Assembly: GCA_017558545.1 (NCBI GenBank)
Contig: JAFYUG010000152.1
Location: 1-6,804, forward strand
Length of the DNA stretch: 6,804 nt
Direction: 5' to 3'
DNA from: Oscillospiraceae bacterium
Lineage (GTDB): Bacteria; Bacillota; Clostridia; Oscillospirales; Oscillospiraceae
Shown here: one piece after another, positions 1-6,485 of the stretch
Numbering within the stretch: the stretch's first letter is position 1
Layout of the letters: each line of letters begins with the position of its first letter
Made by a program: the position numbers and the translations under genes
The notes under the pieces: model-generated
Seen by the model: only the letters and a program-made list of their open reading frames with translations
Databases searched by the model: none
Told to the model about the DNA's origin: nothing

Positions 1-1
1 C

Positions 2-1270
2 ATTTGGGACGTATCCGGCACCGGTACCCGCACCACTGTTGACGTCAGCCATAACCGCGCACTGGATAATTCCGAGTGCACCTATTGCGGCCAGTGCATA
101 ACCCATTGTCCCGTTGGCGCTCTCCGCGAGCGCGATGATACTGCCAAGGTAATGGCAGCAATTCATAACCCCGATGTCATCACCGTTGTTCAGGTTGCTC
201 CCGCTGTTCGCGCAGCATGGGGCGAGAGTCTTGGTGTGGACAGAGAATATGCCAGCGCCGAGCGCATGGTTTCCGCCCTTAAGCGCATAGGCTTTGACTA
301 TGTTTTTGATACCAACTTCTCCGCCGACCTCACCATTATGGAAGAGGCCAGCGAGTTTGTGGAGCGCTTCACCCACCGCGACCATTATAAGTGGCCCATG
401 TTCACTTCCTGCTGCCCCGGCTGGATTCGCTTCATAAAGAGCCAGTATCCCATGTTCACCGATAACCTCTCCACCCCCAAGAGCCCCCAGCAGATGTTTG
501 GCGCAGTTGCAAAGAGCTACTTTGCCGAGAAAATCGGTGCAGACCCCAATAAGATGTTCGTAGTTTCCATCATGCCCTGCGTGGCCAAGAAGAGCGAAGC
601 TGCTCTGCCCCAGATGAATGATGCCTGCGGCGAGAGCGACGTGGATGTTGTTCTTACCACCCGCGAAATGGATAGACTTTTCAAGTCCGAGCATGTTCCC
701 ATCAAGCATCTGCCCGAAACTCCCTTCGATTCTCCCCTTGGCACCGGCACCGGCGCAGCCGTTATCTTTGGCGCAACCGGCGGCGTTATGGATGCAGCTT
801 TGAGAACTGCTTATAACATGGTAACAGGCGAAAATCCCCCTGCCGATGCCTTCACTGAAGTTCGCGGCACCAAGGGCCGCAAGGAGGCCACCTTCTCCAT
901 CCCCGGAGCCGGAGAAGTAAAGGTTGCCGTTGTCAGCGGTCTGCGTAATACCCGCTTCCTCATGCGTGATATCCGCGCAGGACGCGCCCGTTTTGATTTC
1001 GTTGAAATCATGGCCTGCCCCGGCGGCTGTGCAGGCGGCGGCGGTCAGCCCATCCATGACGGTCTGGAACTTGCCGGTGAGCGCGGCGATAAGCTTTGGC
1101 AGCTGGATAAAGATGCGGAAATTCGTTATTCCCACGAAAATCCCGATGTTCGTGCCATCTATGAGGAGTATTTTGCAAAGCCCCTCAGCCACCTGAGCCA
1201 TGAACTTCTCCACACCGACCACCATTGCTGGGAAATGCCCCCCAAGAAAAAGCCCAAATATAAGTTCTAA
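2..1270 (+). CDS. hydA: [FeFe] hydrogenase catalytic subunit, 3' part (5' end outside window)
   Basis: The frame is open from base 2, so the ATG at 152 is internal; 422 residues are visible. The product reversibly reduces protons to H2 with ferredoxin and/or NAD(P)H-linked electrons, in the cytoplasm. Counting from the first visible codon, a [4Fe-4S] ferredoxin motif CxxCxxCxxxCP lies at 26-37 and is the last cluster of the N-terminal electron-transfer domain. The H-cluster motifs follow: L1 TSCCPGW at 135-141, including the proton-relay second Cys, L2 MPCVAKK at 191-197, and L3 MACPGGCAGGGGQP at 337-350. The C-terminus carries the small-subunit-like motif SHELLHTDHH (about 399-408) and a Lys-rich tail. 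L2 has Val where Thr is usual, and L3 has Ala where Ile or Val is usual; all cluster cysteines are kept. Whether it belongs to a bifurcating HydABC complex depends on genes to the left. Family assignment is very secure; the subgroup is not. Confidence 0.96.
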   Translation: MWDVSGTGTRTTVDVSHNRALDNSECTYCGQCITHCPVGALRERDDTAKVMAAIHNPDVITVVQVAPAVRAAWGESLGVDREYASAERMVSALKRIGFDYVFDTNFSADLTIMEEASEFVERFTHRDHYKWPMFTSCCPGWIRFIKSQYPMFTDNLSTPKSPQQMFGAVAKSYFAEKIGADPNKMFVVSIMPCVAKKSEAALPQMNDACGESDVDVVLTTREMDRLFKSEHVPIKHLPETPFDSPLGTGTGAAVIFGATGGVMDAALRTAYNMVTGENPPADAFTEVRGTKGRKEATFSIPGAGEVKVAVVSGLRNTRFLMRDIRAGRARFDFVEIMACPGGCAGGGGQPIHDGLELAGERGDKLWQLDKDAEIRYSHENPDVRAIYEEYFAKPLSHLSHELLHTDHHCWEMPPKKKPKYKF

Positions 1271-1273
1271 ATC

Positions 1274-1307
1274 AAAACCCACCTGCGATATTTCGCAGGT
1301 GGGTTTT
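1274..1307 (+). terminator. Rho-independent terminator of the hydrogenase gene
   Basis: The hairpin starts 3 nt after the hydA stop. It has perfect 15-bp arms (1274-1288 and 1293-1307) around the loop TATT. The GC-rich core ACCCACCTGCGA is flanked by A4 on the left and T4 on the right, so it can work in both directions. It probably also stops leftward transcription from the Nudix gene, which has no closer classical terminator. The T-tract is short (T4 then CCTATTT), so efficiency is inferred. Confidence 0.9.
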
Positions 1308-1315
1308 CCTATTTA

Positions 1316-1396
1316 AAGGCTCCCTTGTGTAAAGGGAGCTGTCGGCGAAGCCGACTGAGGGATTGCAAAGCCTTCTCTTTGAGAAGAGGTGCAGCC
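1316..1396. repeat. Composite palindromic intergenic repeat
   Basis: Three consecutive hairpins fill the gap between two converging genes. The first is GCTCCCTT/AAGGGAGC (1319-1326 and 1332-1339, 5-nt loop). The second is GTCGGC/GCCGAC (1341-1346 and 1350-1355, GAA loop). The third is CTTCTC/GAGAAG (1372-1377 and 1381-1386, TTT loop). The segment CTGAGGGATTG links the second to the third. From memory, near-identical units ending in ACTGAGGGATT are scattered through genomes of Faecalibacterium and other Oscillospiraceae; that is recollection, not a search. The right-hand part (CCTTCTC onwards) looks like a decayed second module. There is no ORF in it and no spacer periodicity. It may be a MITE-like or REP-like element, or a processed RNA structure. 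Outer boundaries are approximate. Confidence 0.7.
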
Positions 1397-1406
1397 TCAT
1401 GTTATT

Positions 1407-1964
1407 TCATTTTACGCTTCTCTCGCAGAGCTTTTTATAAACATTCTCCGCCATCCATTTTTCGCTGACGGCAGAGAACATATCCTCGGTGCCAAACCAG
1501 CCTACGCCGCTGTTTTCATCGGCCTTGATACGCAAAACCTCTTCCTCGTCAGCTTCATAGAGATAGGTGAGGTTAAGGTGCAGATGGGAGTGGACATACT
1601 TGCCCTTTTTCATATGGCCGTCCACTGTGAGTATTTCCAGGGAAATAGGCTCATCCATCACAAGGCGAGGGGAGAGGAGGCCTGTTTCCTCCATAAGCTC
1701 ACGTCTTGCCAGCACTTCCATATCCTCTTCTCCGTCGGCATGGCCGCCGGTCCATGACCAGCTGTCATAGATGTTGTGATAAACCATGAGCACGCTTTTT
1801 CTGTCGGGGCTTACAGCCCATGCGGAGGCGGTGAAGTGGGCGGTGTCGTTATCTCTCAGAAGGCAATCGGGGTTATTTTCAATAAAGCGGAGCATATAAT
1901 CCTTGTCCTGAGCCTCTTGTTCGCATTTAGGAACAAAGCTTTTCACAGCCTCAATATAGTTCAT
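1407..1964 (-). CDS. Nudix hydrolase family protein (185 aa)
   Basis: This is a cytoplasmic Mg2+-dependent hydrolase of nucleoside-diphosphate-linked compounds; the actual substrate cannot be told. A complete Nudix box GX5EX7REUXEEXGU lies at residues 74-96, with the core RELMEETGL at 88-96 including the metal-binding Glu residues. The preceding WSWTGGHADGEED and the later ENSGVGWF segment are typical of the single-domain bacterial family. The chosen start is ATG at 1964, preceded by GAGGTGG at 1974-1968. An in-frame TTG at 1976 would put the start upstream of that ribosome site and is rejected. The gene stands alone, divergent from mrp, with its own promoter. The last codon lies 10 bp from the palindromic repeat. 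Specific names such as MutT or ADP-ribose pyrophosphatase are not supported by anything visible. Confidence 0.92.
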   Translation of the reverse strand: MNYIEAVKSFVPKCEQEAQDKDYMLRFIENNPDCLLRDNDTAHFTASAWAVSPDRKSVLMVYHNIYDSWSWTGGHADGEEDMEVLARRELMEETGLLSPRLVMDEPISLEILTVDGHMKKGKYVHSHLHLNLTYLYEADEEEVLRIKADENSGVGWFGTEDMFSAVSEKWMAENVYKKLCERSVK

Positions 1965-1993
1965 AATCCACCTCAAAATGATTGTTTTAAGTC

Positions 1994-2022
1994 ATTATAC
2001 AATGATTTGCCAAAAGGGTAAA
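1994..2022 (-). promoter_or_regulatory. Sigma-A-type promoter of the Nudix gene
   Basis: On the minus strand, TTTACC (2022-2017) is separated by 17 bp from a perfect TATAAT (1999-1994). The expected start is near 1987, giving a leader of about 23 nt that ends in the GAGGTGG ribosome site. The -35 is only a 4/6 match, so activity is probably moderate. Confidence 0.7.
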
Positions 2023-2026
2023 GACC

Positions 2027-2054
2027 TTGACATACGCAGGAATGGGGGTATAAT
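2027..2054 (+). promoter_or_regulatory. Consensus sigma-A promoter of the mrp gene
   Basis: A perfect TTGACA (2027-2032) and a perfect TATAAT (2049-2054) are separated by 16 bp. The expected transcript start is near 2061, with a leader of about 30 nt. Its -35 is 4 bp from the -35 of the divergent Nudix promoter. I see no clear operator palindrome or riboswitch in the short leader. Confidence 0.88.
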
Positions 2055-2089
2055 AGTACGGTGAGATTTTTTTATAGGAGATGTACCCA

Positions 2090-2920
2090 ATGTCTGAAAC
2101 TTGCACTCATAACTGTTCCTCCTGCGGTTCCAGCTGCGCTTCCCGCACTGAGCCCCAGAGTTTGATTGAACCCATGAACGCTCATTCCGATGTTAAGAAC
2201 GTCATTGCCGTCGTGTCCGGCAAGGGCGGCGTCGGCAAGAGCCTTGTAACTGCACTCATGGGCTGCAAAATGCGCCGCAGCGGCTTCAACACCGCTATTC
2301 TGGACGCAGATATAACCGGTCCTTCCGTTCCCAAGATGTTCGGCCTCAACGAAGACCGCGCAGGCGCAACCGCCATGGGCATCGAGCCCAAGGTCAGCGC
2401 AAACGGCATCAAGATCATGTCTGTTAACCTTCTCCTTGAAGATAACACCGCTCCCGTTATCTGGCGCGGCCCCGTTATCGCAGGTGTTGTTAAGCAGTTC
2501 TGGTCCGATGTTGTCTGGGGCGATGTTGACTATATGTTCGTCGATATGCCTCCCGGAACCGGCGATGTTCCCCTCACTGTTTTCCAGTCCCTGCCCATCA
2601 AGGGCATCATCATCGTCACCTCTCCTCAGGAGCTGGTTGGCATGATCGTTGAAAAGGCTGTTAACATGGCCAAGATGATGAACGTTCCCGTTCTCGGCCT
2701 TGTTGAGAATATGAGCTATTTCCAGTGTCCCGATTGCGGCCAGCGCCACGAGATTTTTGGCAAGAGCCATATCGAAGAGGTTGCTGCCAAGCACGGCATC
2801 GAAAATATCGCCCGCCTGCCCATGGATCCCACCATTGCTGAGCTTTGCGACAAGGGCAAGGCACGCAATATTCAGGGCGACTGGCTGGATGGCATTGCCA
2901 AGGCCATTTCCGGCAAATAA
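2090..2920 (+). CDS. mrp: Mrp/NBP35 family Fe-S cluster carrier ATPase (276 aa)
   Basis: This is a cytoplasmic P-loop ATPase of the MinD/ParA superfamily (Mrp/ApbC/NBP35) that holds and delivers [4Fe-4S] clusters to apo-proteins. The deviant Walker A SGKGGVGKS is at 43-51, with the signature Lys45 and catalytic Lys50. DADITGPS is at 72-79, DMPPGTGD at 152-159, and the cluster-bridging CPDC pair at 213-216. The N-terminus has four cysteines (5, 9, 12, 16; C-x3-C-x2-C-x3-C), like an NBP35-type N-terminal cluster site but more tightly spaced. The start is taken at ATG 2090 because AGGAG (2076-2080) is 9 nt upstream; the in-frame ATG at 2081 abuts AGGAG directly and is unlikely. It is monocistronic with a consensus promoter and strong terminator, and it shares the C-ending, AAG-rich codon style of the hydrogenase gene. 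It may supply clusters to Fe-S proteins such as HydA, but that link is inference. Confidence 0.95.
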   Translation: MSETCTHNCSSCGSSCASRTEPQSLIEPMNAHSDVKNVIAVVSGKGGVGKSLVTALMGCKMRRSGFNTAILDADITGPSVPKMFGLNEDRAGATAMGIEPKVSANGIKIMSVNLLLEDNTAPVIWRGPVIAGVVKQFWSDVVWGDVDYMFVDMPPGTGDVPLTVFQSLPIKGIIIVTSPQELVGMIVEKAVNMAKMMNVPVLGLVENMSYFQCPDCGQRHEIFGKSHIEEVAAKHGIENIARLPMDPTIAELCDKGKARNIQGDWLDGIAKAISGK

Positions 2921-2945
2921 GTTAATAGAATTAAGTTAATAGAAT
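2918..2945 (+). repeat. 14-bp perfect tandem duplication at the mrp stop codon
   Basis: TAAGTTAATAGAAT occurs twice in direct succession, at 2918-2931 and 2932-2945. The first copy begins with the mrp stop codon, and the second copy runs into the left arm of the terminator hairpin. It looks like a recent slippage duplication and gives a second in-frame-independent TAA just downstream. Confidence 0.9.
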
Positions 2946-2986
2946 AAAAAAACGGTGTTGCAATGCAACACCGTTTTTTTATTCTA
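2940..2986. terminator. Bidirectional terminator between mrp and the ECF operon
   Basis: A perfect 22-bp inverted repeat (2940-2961 and 2965-2986) has the 3-nt loop AAT. The GC-containing core CGGTGTTGC is flanked by A7 and T7, so both strands show hairpin plus U-tract. It terminates mrp rightwards and the ECF operon leftwards. The last two codons and the stop of the ATPase-S fusion gene (2979-2986) lie inside the right arm. Confidence 0.95.
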
Positions 2987-5621
2987 CAAGGCCATATTTA
3001 ACCTTTATTCTATCAAGTTTCTCCAACATTGGCTCAGCAGCTATCAGCAGGAAAATAACTGTTGCGGTGGCATGGATTAGATCCATGGGTATGCCGGAAA
3101 CATAGTAGGCCAGAATTATCTCCCAGTTTAGTCCGGCGGAGTTATACATAAGTGCAGCGGCGGGATTCATTATTCCGCCATAGATTATAACTGCGGAAAA
3201 GGCTCCGAAAACGGCCAGAGCTCCGCTGCTTCGCCTCAGCAGACCCTTGCGGAACAGCACACCGGCAAGGAAACCGATTATACCCATGCTGAACATCTGC
3301 CATGGCATCCAGGGGCCTTGGGAGAACATGATGTTGGATACAAGTATGGTAACGGCGCCCACCAAAAATCCTGTTTCGCCGCCAAAGGCTACGCCTGCAA
3401 TAATAACAAGAGCCAAAACGGGCTTGAACTGGGGGAACATGAAGAAGGCTGCTCTTCCTGCAATACCAAATGCGCAGAGGCAAGCTATAGTAACAAGCTC
3501 TTTGGCTTGCGGCTTTCTGCTTTCAAACACAAGGAGGAATGGAAGCATACACTCTATAAGCACCAAAATGGCGGTTATATTGTAGTTTTGATTGCCGAGA
3601 TACATAACTCCCGCGAAAATAGTAAGGGGGATTATGAGCAAAATAAGCACCGTTGCGGCCATGGTGCGCTTTGTTAGCTTGCGCTTTGCAGTTGGCTGCT
3701 GCACAAGAGTGGGAGGGGTACTTCGTCTTCCTATGGAAAGAATAAAACCAACCATGGTTATTATGAGAATAGCATAGCTAAATAGCTGCTGCCTGCCCAA
3801 TGTGCTAAGTCCGCTTGCGTCAATAAGGGTGGACATATCTGTTATGCCTGTTGTGTAGAAAAACACCGCCAAAGCGGCAACGAGAGAAATCGCAGCTGTA
3901 ATCTTGCGCCAAAGGGGGAGAGGCTTGGGCTTGAAGCTTACGGCATTTTCGCGAACGGCGGGCAGGGGAGTTGCCTCGGGTATTTCAGGCTCGGGAGGCA
4001 AGAGTCCGCCGCAGCAGCCGATAATATCCGAAACCGTAACGGCTTGAGGCAGCTCCTCGCGGGCCATGCGGTTGGCGGGAGTGGTGTAAAAACTGTTGCC
4101 GGAGAAAAATTCTTTAGGTGTACCTTCAGCGACTATGTTGCCGTCGAAAAACAAGCCGCATTTGTGGGCGTATTCCGCGCAAAAGGCCATGTCATGGCTA
4201 ACCATTAAAATAGTAACGCCCTGAGCTGCCAAACGTCGCAGTATGGTAGCAAAGCTCGCCTTAAATTCTGCGTCCAAACCCTTGGTGGGTTCGTCCAAAA
4301 GCAAAACATCGGGGAAGGTCAGCAATACCTTGGCAAGGGCTGTTCTTTGCTGTTCGCCGCCGGAGATGTCGTAGGGGTGGCGGTCAAGAAACTCCCGAAG
4401 AGCGCACAGATCTGTAACACGGGCAACTTCTGCATCCATAAACTCTTTGCTCAGCTTTTTGCCTCGCAAAACCTCGTAAAGGTCTTCGCGCACAGTGCGC
4501 TTAACGAATAAGGATTGAGGATTTTGGGGCAAATGTCCAAGCTTGCCCGTAAGCTTAACATTACCGCGATAGGGAGTTCGAAGATTTGAAATAAGCTTAA
4601 GAGAAGTGGATTTGCCTGCTCCGTTGCCGCCCAAAAGGGCATAAAATTCACCCTTTCGCAAGCTGAGAGAGAGACCCTTAACAATATCGGGACCATCCTT
4701 TTCGTATCTGAACCAAAGCTCTTCGCATTCAAGAGTGACTTCCTCCGCATATTCGGGGAGCTTCTTTTCTGCAAGAGGAAGAAATGCTTTTTCATCTTTC
4801 CGAAGAGCAAGAAAATCCCGTCCGTCCCGAACTGTGATGGGGCAGGGGAGAGCGGTATCTATTCCCGCCCATACGCGCATAGCCGTGGGCATAGCAAGGA
4901 ACATTCCGCTTCCCTTGTCACGAAGATGCAAGCCCACTTTTTCAGGCTTGTCGTCGCATATAATTTCGCCCTCGTCCATAACAATGGCGCGGGTGGCGAA
5001 GGGAAAAGCCTCCTCAAGGCGGTGCTCTGTGAGTATTATAGTTGTGCCAAGTTCTCTGTTGATTTTTCCAAGCAAGGCCAAAAAGTCCGCAGCGGCAATG
5101 GGGTCAAGCTGGGCGGTAGGCTCGTCCAAGACCAGCACTCCCGGCTGCATTGCCATGATGGAGGCGAGGCTTAGTAGCTGCTTTTGGCCGCCGGAAAGCT
5201 CTGCAACATTATGATAGAACATTCCTTCAATGCCAAAGAAAGCTGCTATTTCCGCAACTCGGCGTCGAATTGTGGGGGTATCATAGCCAAGACTCTCCAG
5301 CCCGAAGGCAAGTTCGTGCCAAACCTTGTCGGTGACAACCTGATTTTCGGGGGATTGAAGCACATAGCCTATTTCCTGAGCTTGCTCTCTTTGACCGATT
5401 TCAGAAAGCAGCCTGCCTTTATAGCGTATTTCGCCGCTTAATTGCCCATGGGGGCTGAGACAGGTTTTCAGGTGCCTGAGAAGGGTTGATTTTCCGCAGC
5501 CGGAAGGGCCGCAGAGAATGAGAAATTCACCTTCCTGCATGGAAAAGGAGATATTTTTAAGGGCTTTTTTGTCCCCTTCGGGATATGTAAAATTTACATT
5601 TTTGAATGAATAGCTTTCCAT
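2979..5621 (-). CDS. ECF transporter fusion: two ABC ATPases plus S-component-like membrane domain (880 aa)
   Basis: This appears to combine both energizing ATPases and the substrate-binding membrane part of an energy-coupling-factor importer in one chain. ATPase 1 (about 1-250) has Walker A GPSGCGKST 38-46, Q-loop Gln89, signature LSGGQKQ 142-148, Walker B VLVLDEP 162-168 and switch His200. ATPase 2 (about 293-510) has GGNGAGKST 331-339, Gln366, ISGGEQQ 419-425, LLLDEP 440-445 and His476. Both look competent. A Pro-rich linker (about 515-570) leads to an extra hydrophobic pair (about 573-592 and 613-631), then about six membrane segments (654-865) resembling an ECF S component. Start ATG 5621 has GAGGAG at 5632-5627; the longer frame begins upstream of that site. 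It overlaps the end of ecfT by 28 nt, so translational coupling is likely. Usual systems encode EcfA, EcfA' and S separately. The substrate is unknown. Confidence 0.9.
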   Translation of the reverse strand: MESYSFKNVNFTYPEGDKKALKNISFSMQEGEFLILCGPSGCGKSTLLRHLKTCLSPHGQLSGEIRYKGRLLSEIGQREQAQEIGYVLQSPENQVVTDKVWHELAFGLESLGYDTPTIRRRVAEIAAFFGIEGMFYHNVAELSGGQKQLLSLASIMAMQPGVLVLDEPTAQLDPIAAADFLALLGKINRELGTTIILTEHRLEEAFPFATRAIVMDEGEIICDDKPEKVGLHLRDKGSGMFLAMPTAMRVWAGIDTALPCPITVRDGRDFLALRKDEKAFLPLAEKKLPEYAEEVTLECEELWFRYEKDGPDIVKGLSLSLRKGEFYALLGGNGAGKSTSLKLISNLRTPYRGNVKLTGKLGHLPQNPQSLFVKRTVREDLYEVLRGKKLSKEFMDAEVARVTDLCALREFLDRHPYDISGGEQQRTALAKVLLTFPDVLLLDEPTKGLDAEFKASFATILRRLAAQGVTILMVSHDMAFCAEYAHKCGLFFDGNIVAEGTPKEFFSGNSFYTTPANRMAREELPQAVTVSDIIGCCGGLLPPEPEIPEATPLPAVRENAVSFKPKPLPLWRKITAAISLVAALAVFFYTTGITDMSTLIDASGLSTLGRQQLFSYAILIITMVGFILSIGRRSTPPTLVQQPTAKRKLTKRTMAATVLILLIIPLTIFAGVMYLGNQNYNITAILVLIECMLPFLLVFESRKPQAKELVTIACLCAFGIAGRAAFFMFPQFKPVLALVIIAGVAFGGETGFLVGAVTILVSNIMFSQGPWMPWQMFSMGIIGFLAGVLFRKGLLRRSSGALAVFGAFSAVIIYGGIMNPAAALMYNSAGLNWEIILAYYVSGIPMDLIHATATVIFLLIAAEPMLEKLDRIKVKYGLVE

Positions 5622-6484
5622 TTTCTCTCCTCTGCTGCGTTTAGCACAGTGGGCATAATGCACAGCGCAAAGTATACAAAGTGAAAACTGAGGTTAAAGG
5701 CGTTAAGGTGAGTGTATCGAATGCTGGGGAAATAGCGGAAACCAAATGCAGAAACCACCAAGCCGCAAAAAAGATAAATGGCGCAGTATATAAGAAAAAT
5801 CATGGCCATTTTGTCCCGCTCGTCAAAGCGATATATGGAAAAGGCACTGCGCCCTTTGAGGCCGTAACCGCGGCTTTTCATGCTGTCCGAGCTTTCAATG
5901 GCGTTTTCCAGCGCCCATGTCACAACTATGGAAAGCACAGTGATGGCGGTTTTGATGCGGCTGAGTATGCTGCCCTCGGATATGTTGCGTCCTATACTGC
6001 GCTGGGCATCTATAACTGTGTCCATCTGAGCCTTGAAACGGGGGATGAAGCGCAAGGTCATGCTCAAAACCAGGCTCAGAGCGGGAATTATTTTGCCGAA
6101 GAGATAAATAAACTTATCCGAGGAAATAACTCTGTTGAAGCTTATAAACCAAAGCATGATAGTTGCCAGCATAGCTCCCGCGCTGAGGCCATAGTAAATA
6201 CTCTCGAGAGTGAGAGGGTTTCCGGTTGGAAAATATAAAAGGGTGGTTATGCCCTCATGGCTGAAGGCAGGGTTAATAAATGCCGTTAAAAGCAGCACGG
6301 GCAAACACCACTTCAAGCAATATCCAACGGCCTTTTTACCTTCTGCCTGCACGGCATAAATGCAGGCGCAGAGGAGGGATATTGCCTGTGCCAATGGGTG
6401 ATTAAGCCCCATGGCGAAACCAATTACAAGGTCGAAATAAAGAAAGTTCACCAAAGGGTGGAAACTAGCAAAGCGGTCTGCCAT
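5594..6484 (-). CDS. ecfT: ECF transporter transmembrane component T (296 aa)
   Basis: This is the CbiQ/EcfT-family membrane scaffold that transmits ATPase movements to the S component in the cytoplasmic membrane. Supporting features are the N-terminal FHPLVNFLYF motif (8-17), about seven or eight hydrophobic segments, the segment RFIPRFKAQM (146-155), and two cytoplasmic coupling motifs: AQRSIG at 160-165 and SMKSRGYG at 201-208. The second holds the classical X-Arg-Gly. In the first, Ile164 occupies the expected Arg position. Start ATG 6484 is chosen because GGTGG (6494-6490) is 5 nt upstream and the ATG follows the stop of the preceding gene by one base. In-frame TTG 6550 and ATG 6517 lie inside the DUF4430 gene without a visible ribosome site. 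Its 3' end overlaps the ATPase-S fusion gene. The family call is secure; the substrate class is not. Confidence 0.93.
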   Translation of the reverse strand: MADRFASFHPLVNFLYFDLVIGFAMGLNHPLAQAISLLCACIYAVQAEGKKAVGYCLKWCLPVLLLTAFINPAFSHEGITTLLYFPTGNPLTLESIYYGLSAGAMLATIMLWFISFNRVISSDKFIYLFGKIIPALSLVLSMTLRFIPRFKAQMDTVIDAQRSIGRNISEGSILSRIKTAITVLSIVVTWALENAIESSDSMKSRGYGLKGRSAFSIYRFDERDKMAMIFLIYCAIYLFCGLVVSAFGFRYFPSIRYTHLNAFNLSFHFVYFALCIMPTVLNAAEERKWKAIHSKM

Positions 6485-6485
6485 A

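Noticed and set aside
152..154. ATG at 152 as the hydrogenase start
   Set aside because: The frame is open to base 2 and encodes a ferredoxin CxxCxxCxxxCP motif upstream, so this Met is internal and the gene begins outside the window.
1316..1396. CRISPR array or tRNA-like structure
   Set aside because: The hairpins differ from one another and there are no equal-length spacers, no acceptor stem and no anticodon loop pattern.
1974..1976. TTG start for the Nudix protein
   Set aside because: It would begin on the ribosome-binding sequence GAGGTGG that serves the ATG at 1964.
2055..2089. Riboswitch or attenuator in the mrp leader
   Set aside because: The predicted leader is only about 30 nt, with no stem able to form beyond trivial pairing.
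2072..2794. 240-residue open frame on the minus strand
   Set aside because: It is a shadow of mrp caused by its biased third positions. Its composition is Ala/His/Asn/Gly-rich with no domain.
5681..6238. 185-residue open frame on the plus strand
   Set aside because: It is antisense to ecfT and has no recognisable motif or ribosome site. The minus-strand frame has clear family motifs.
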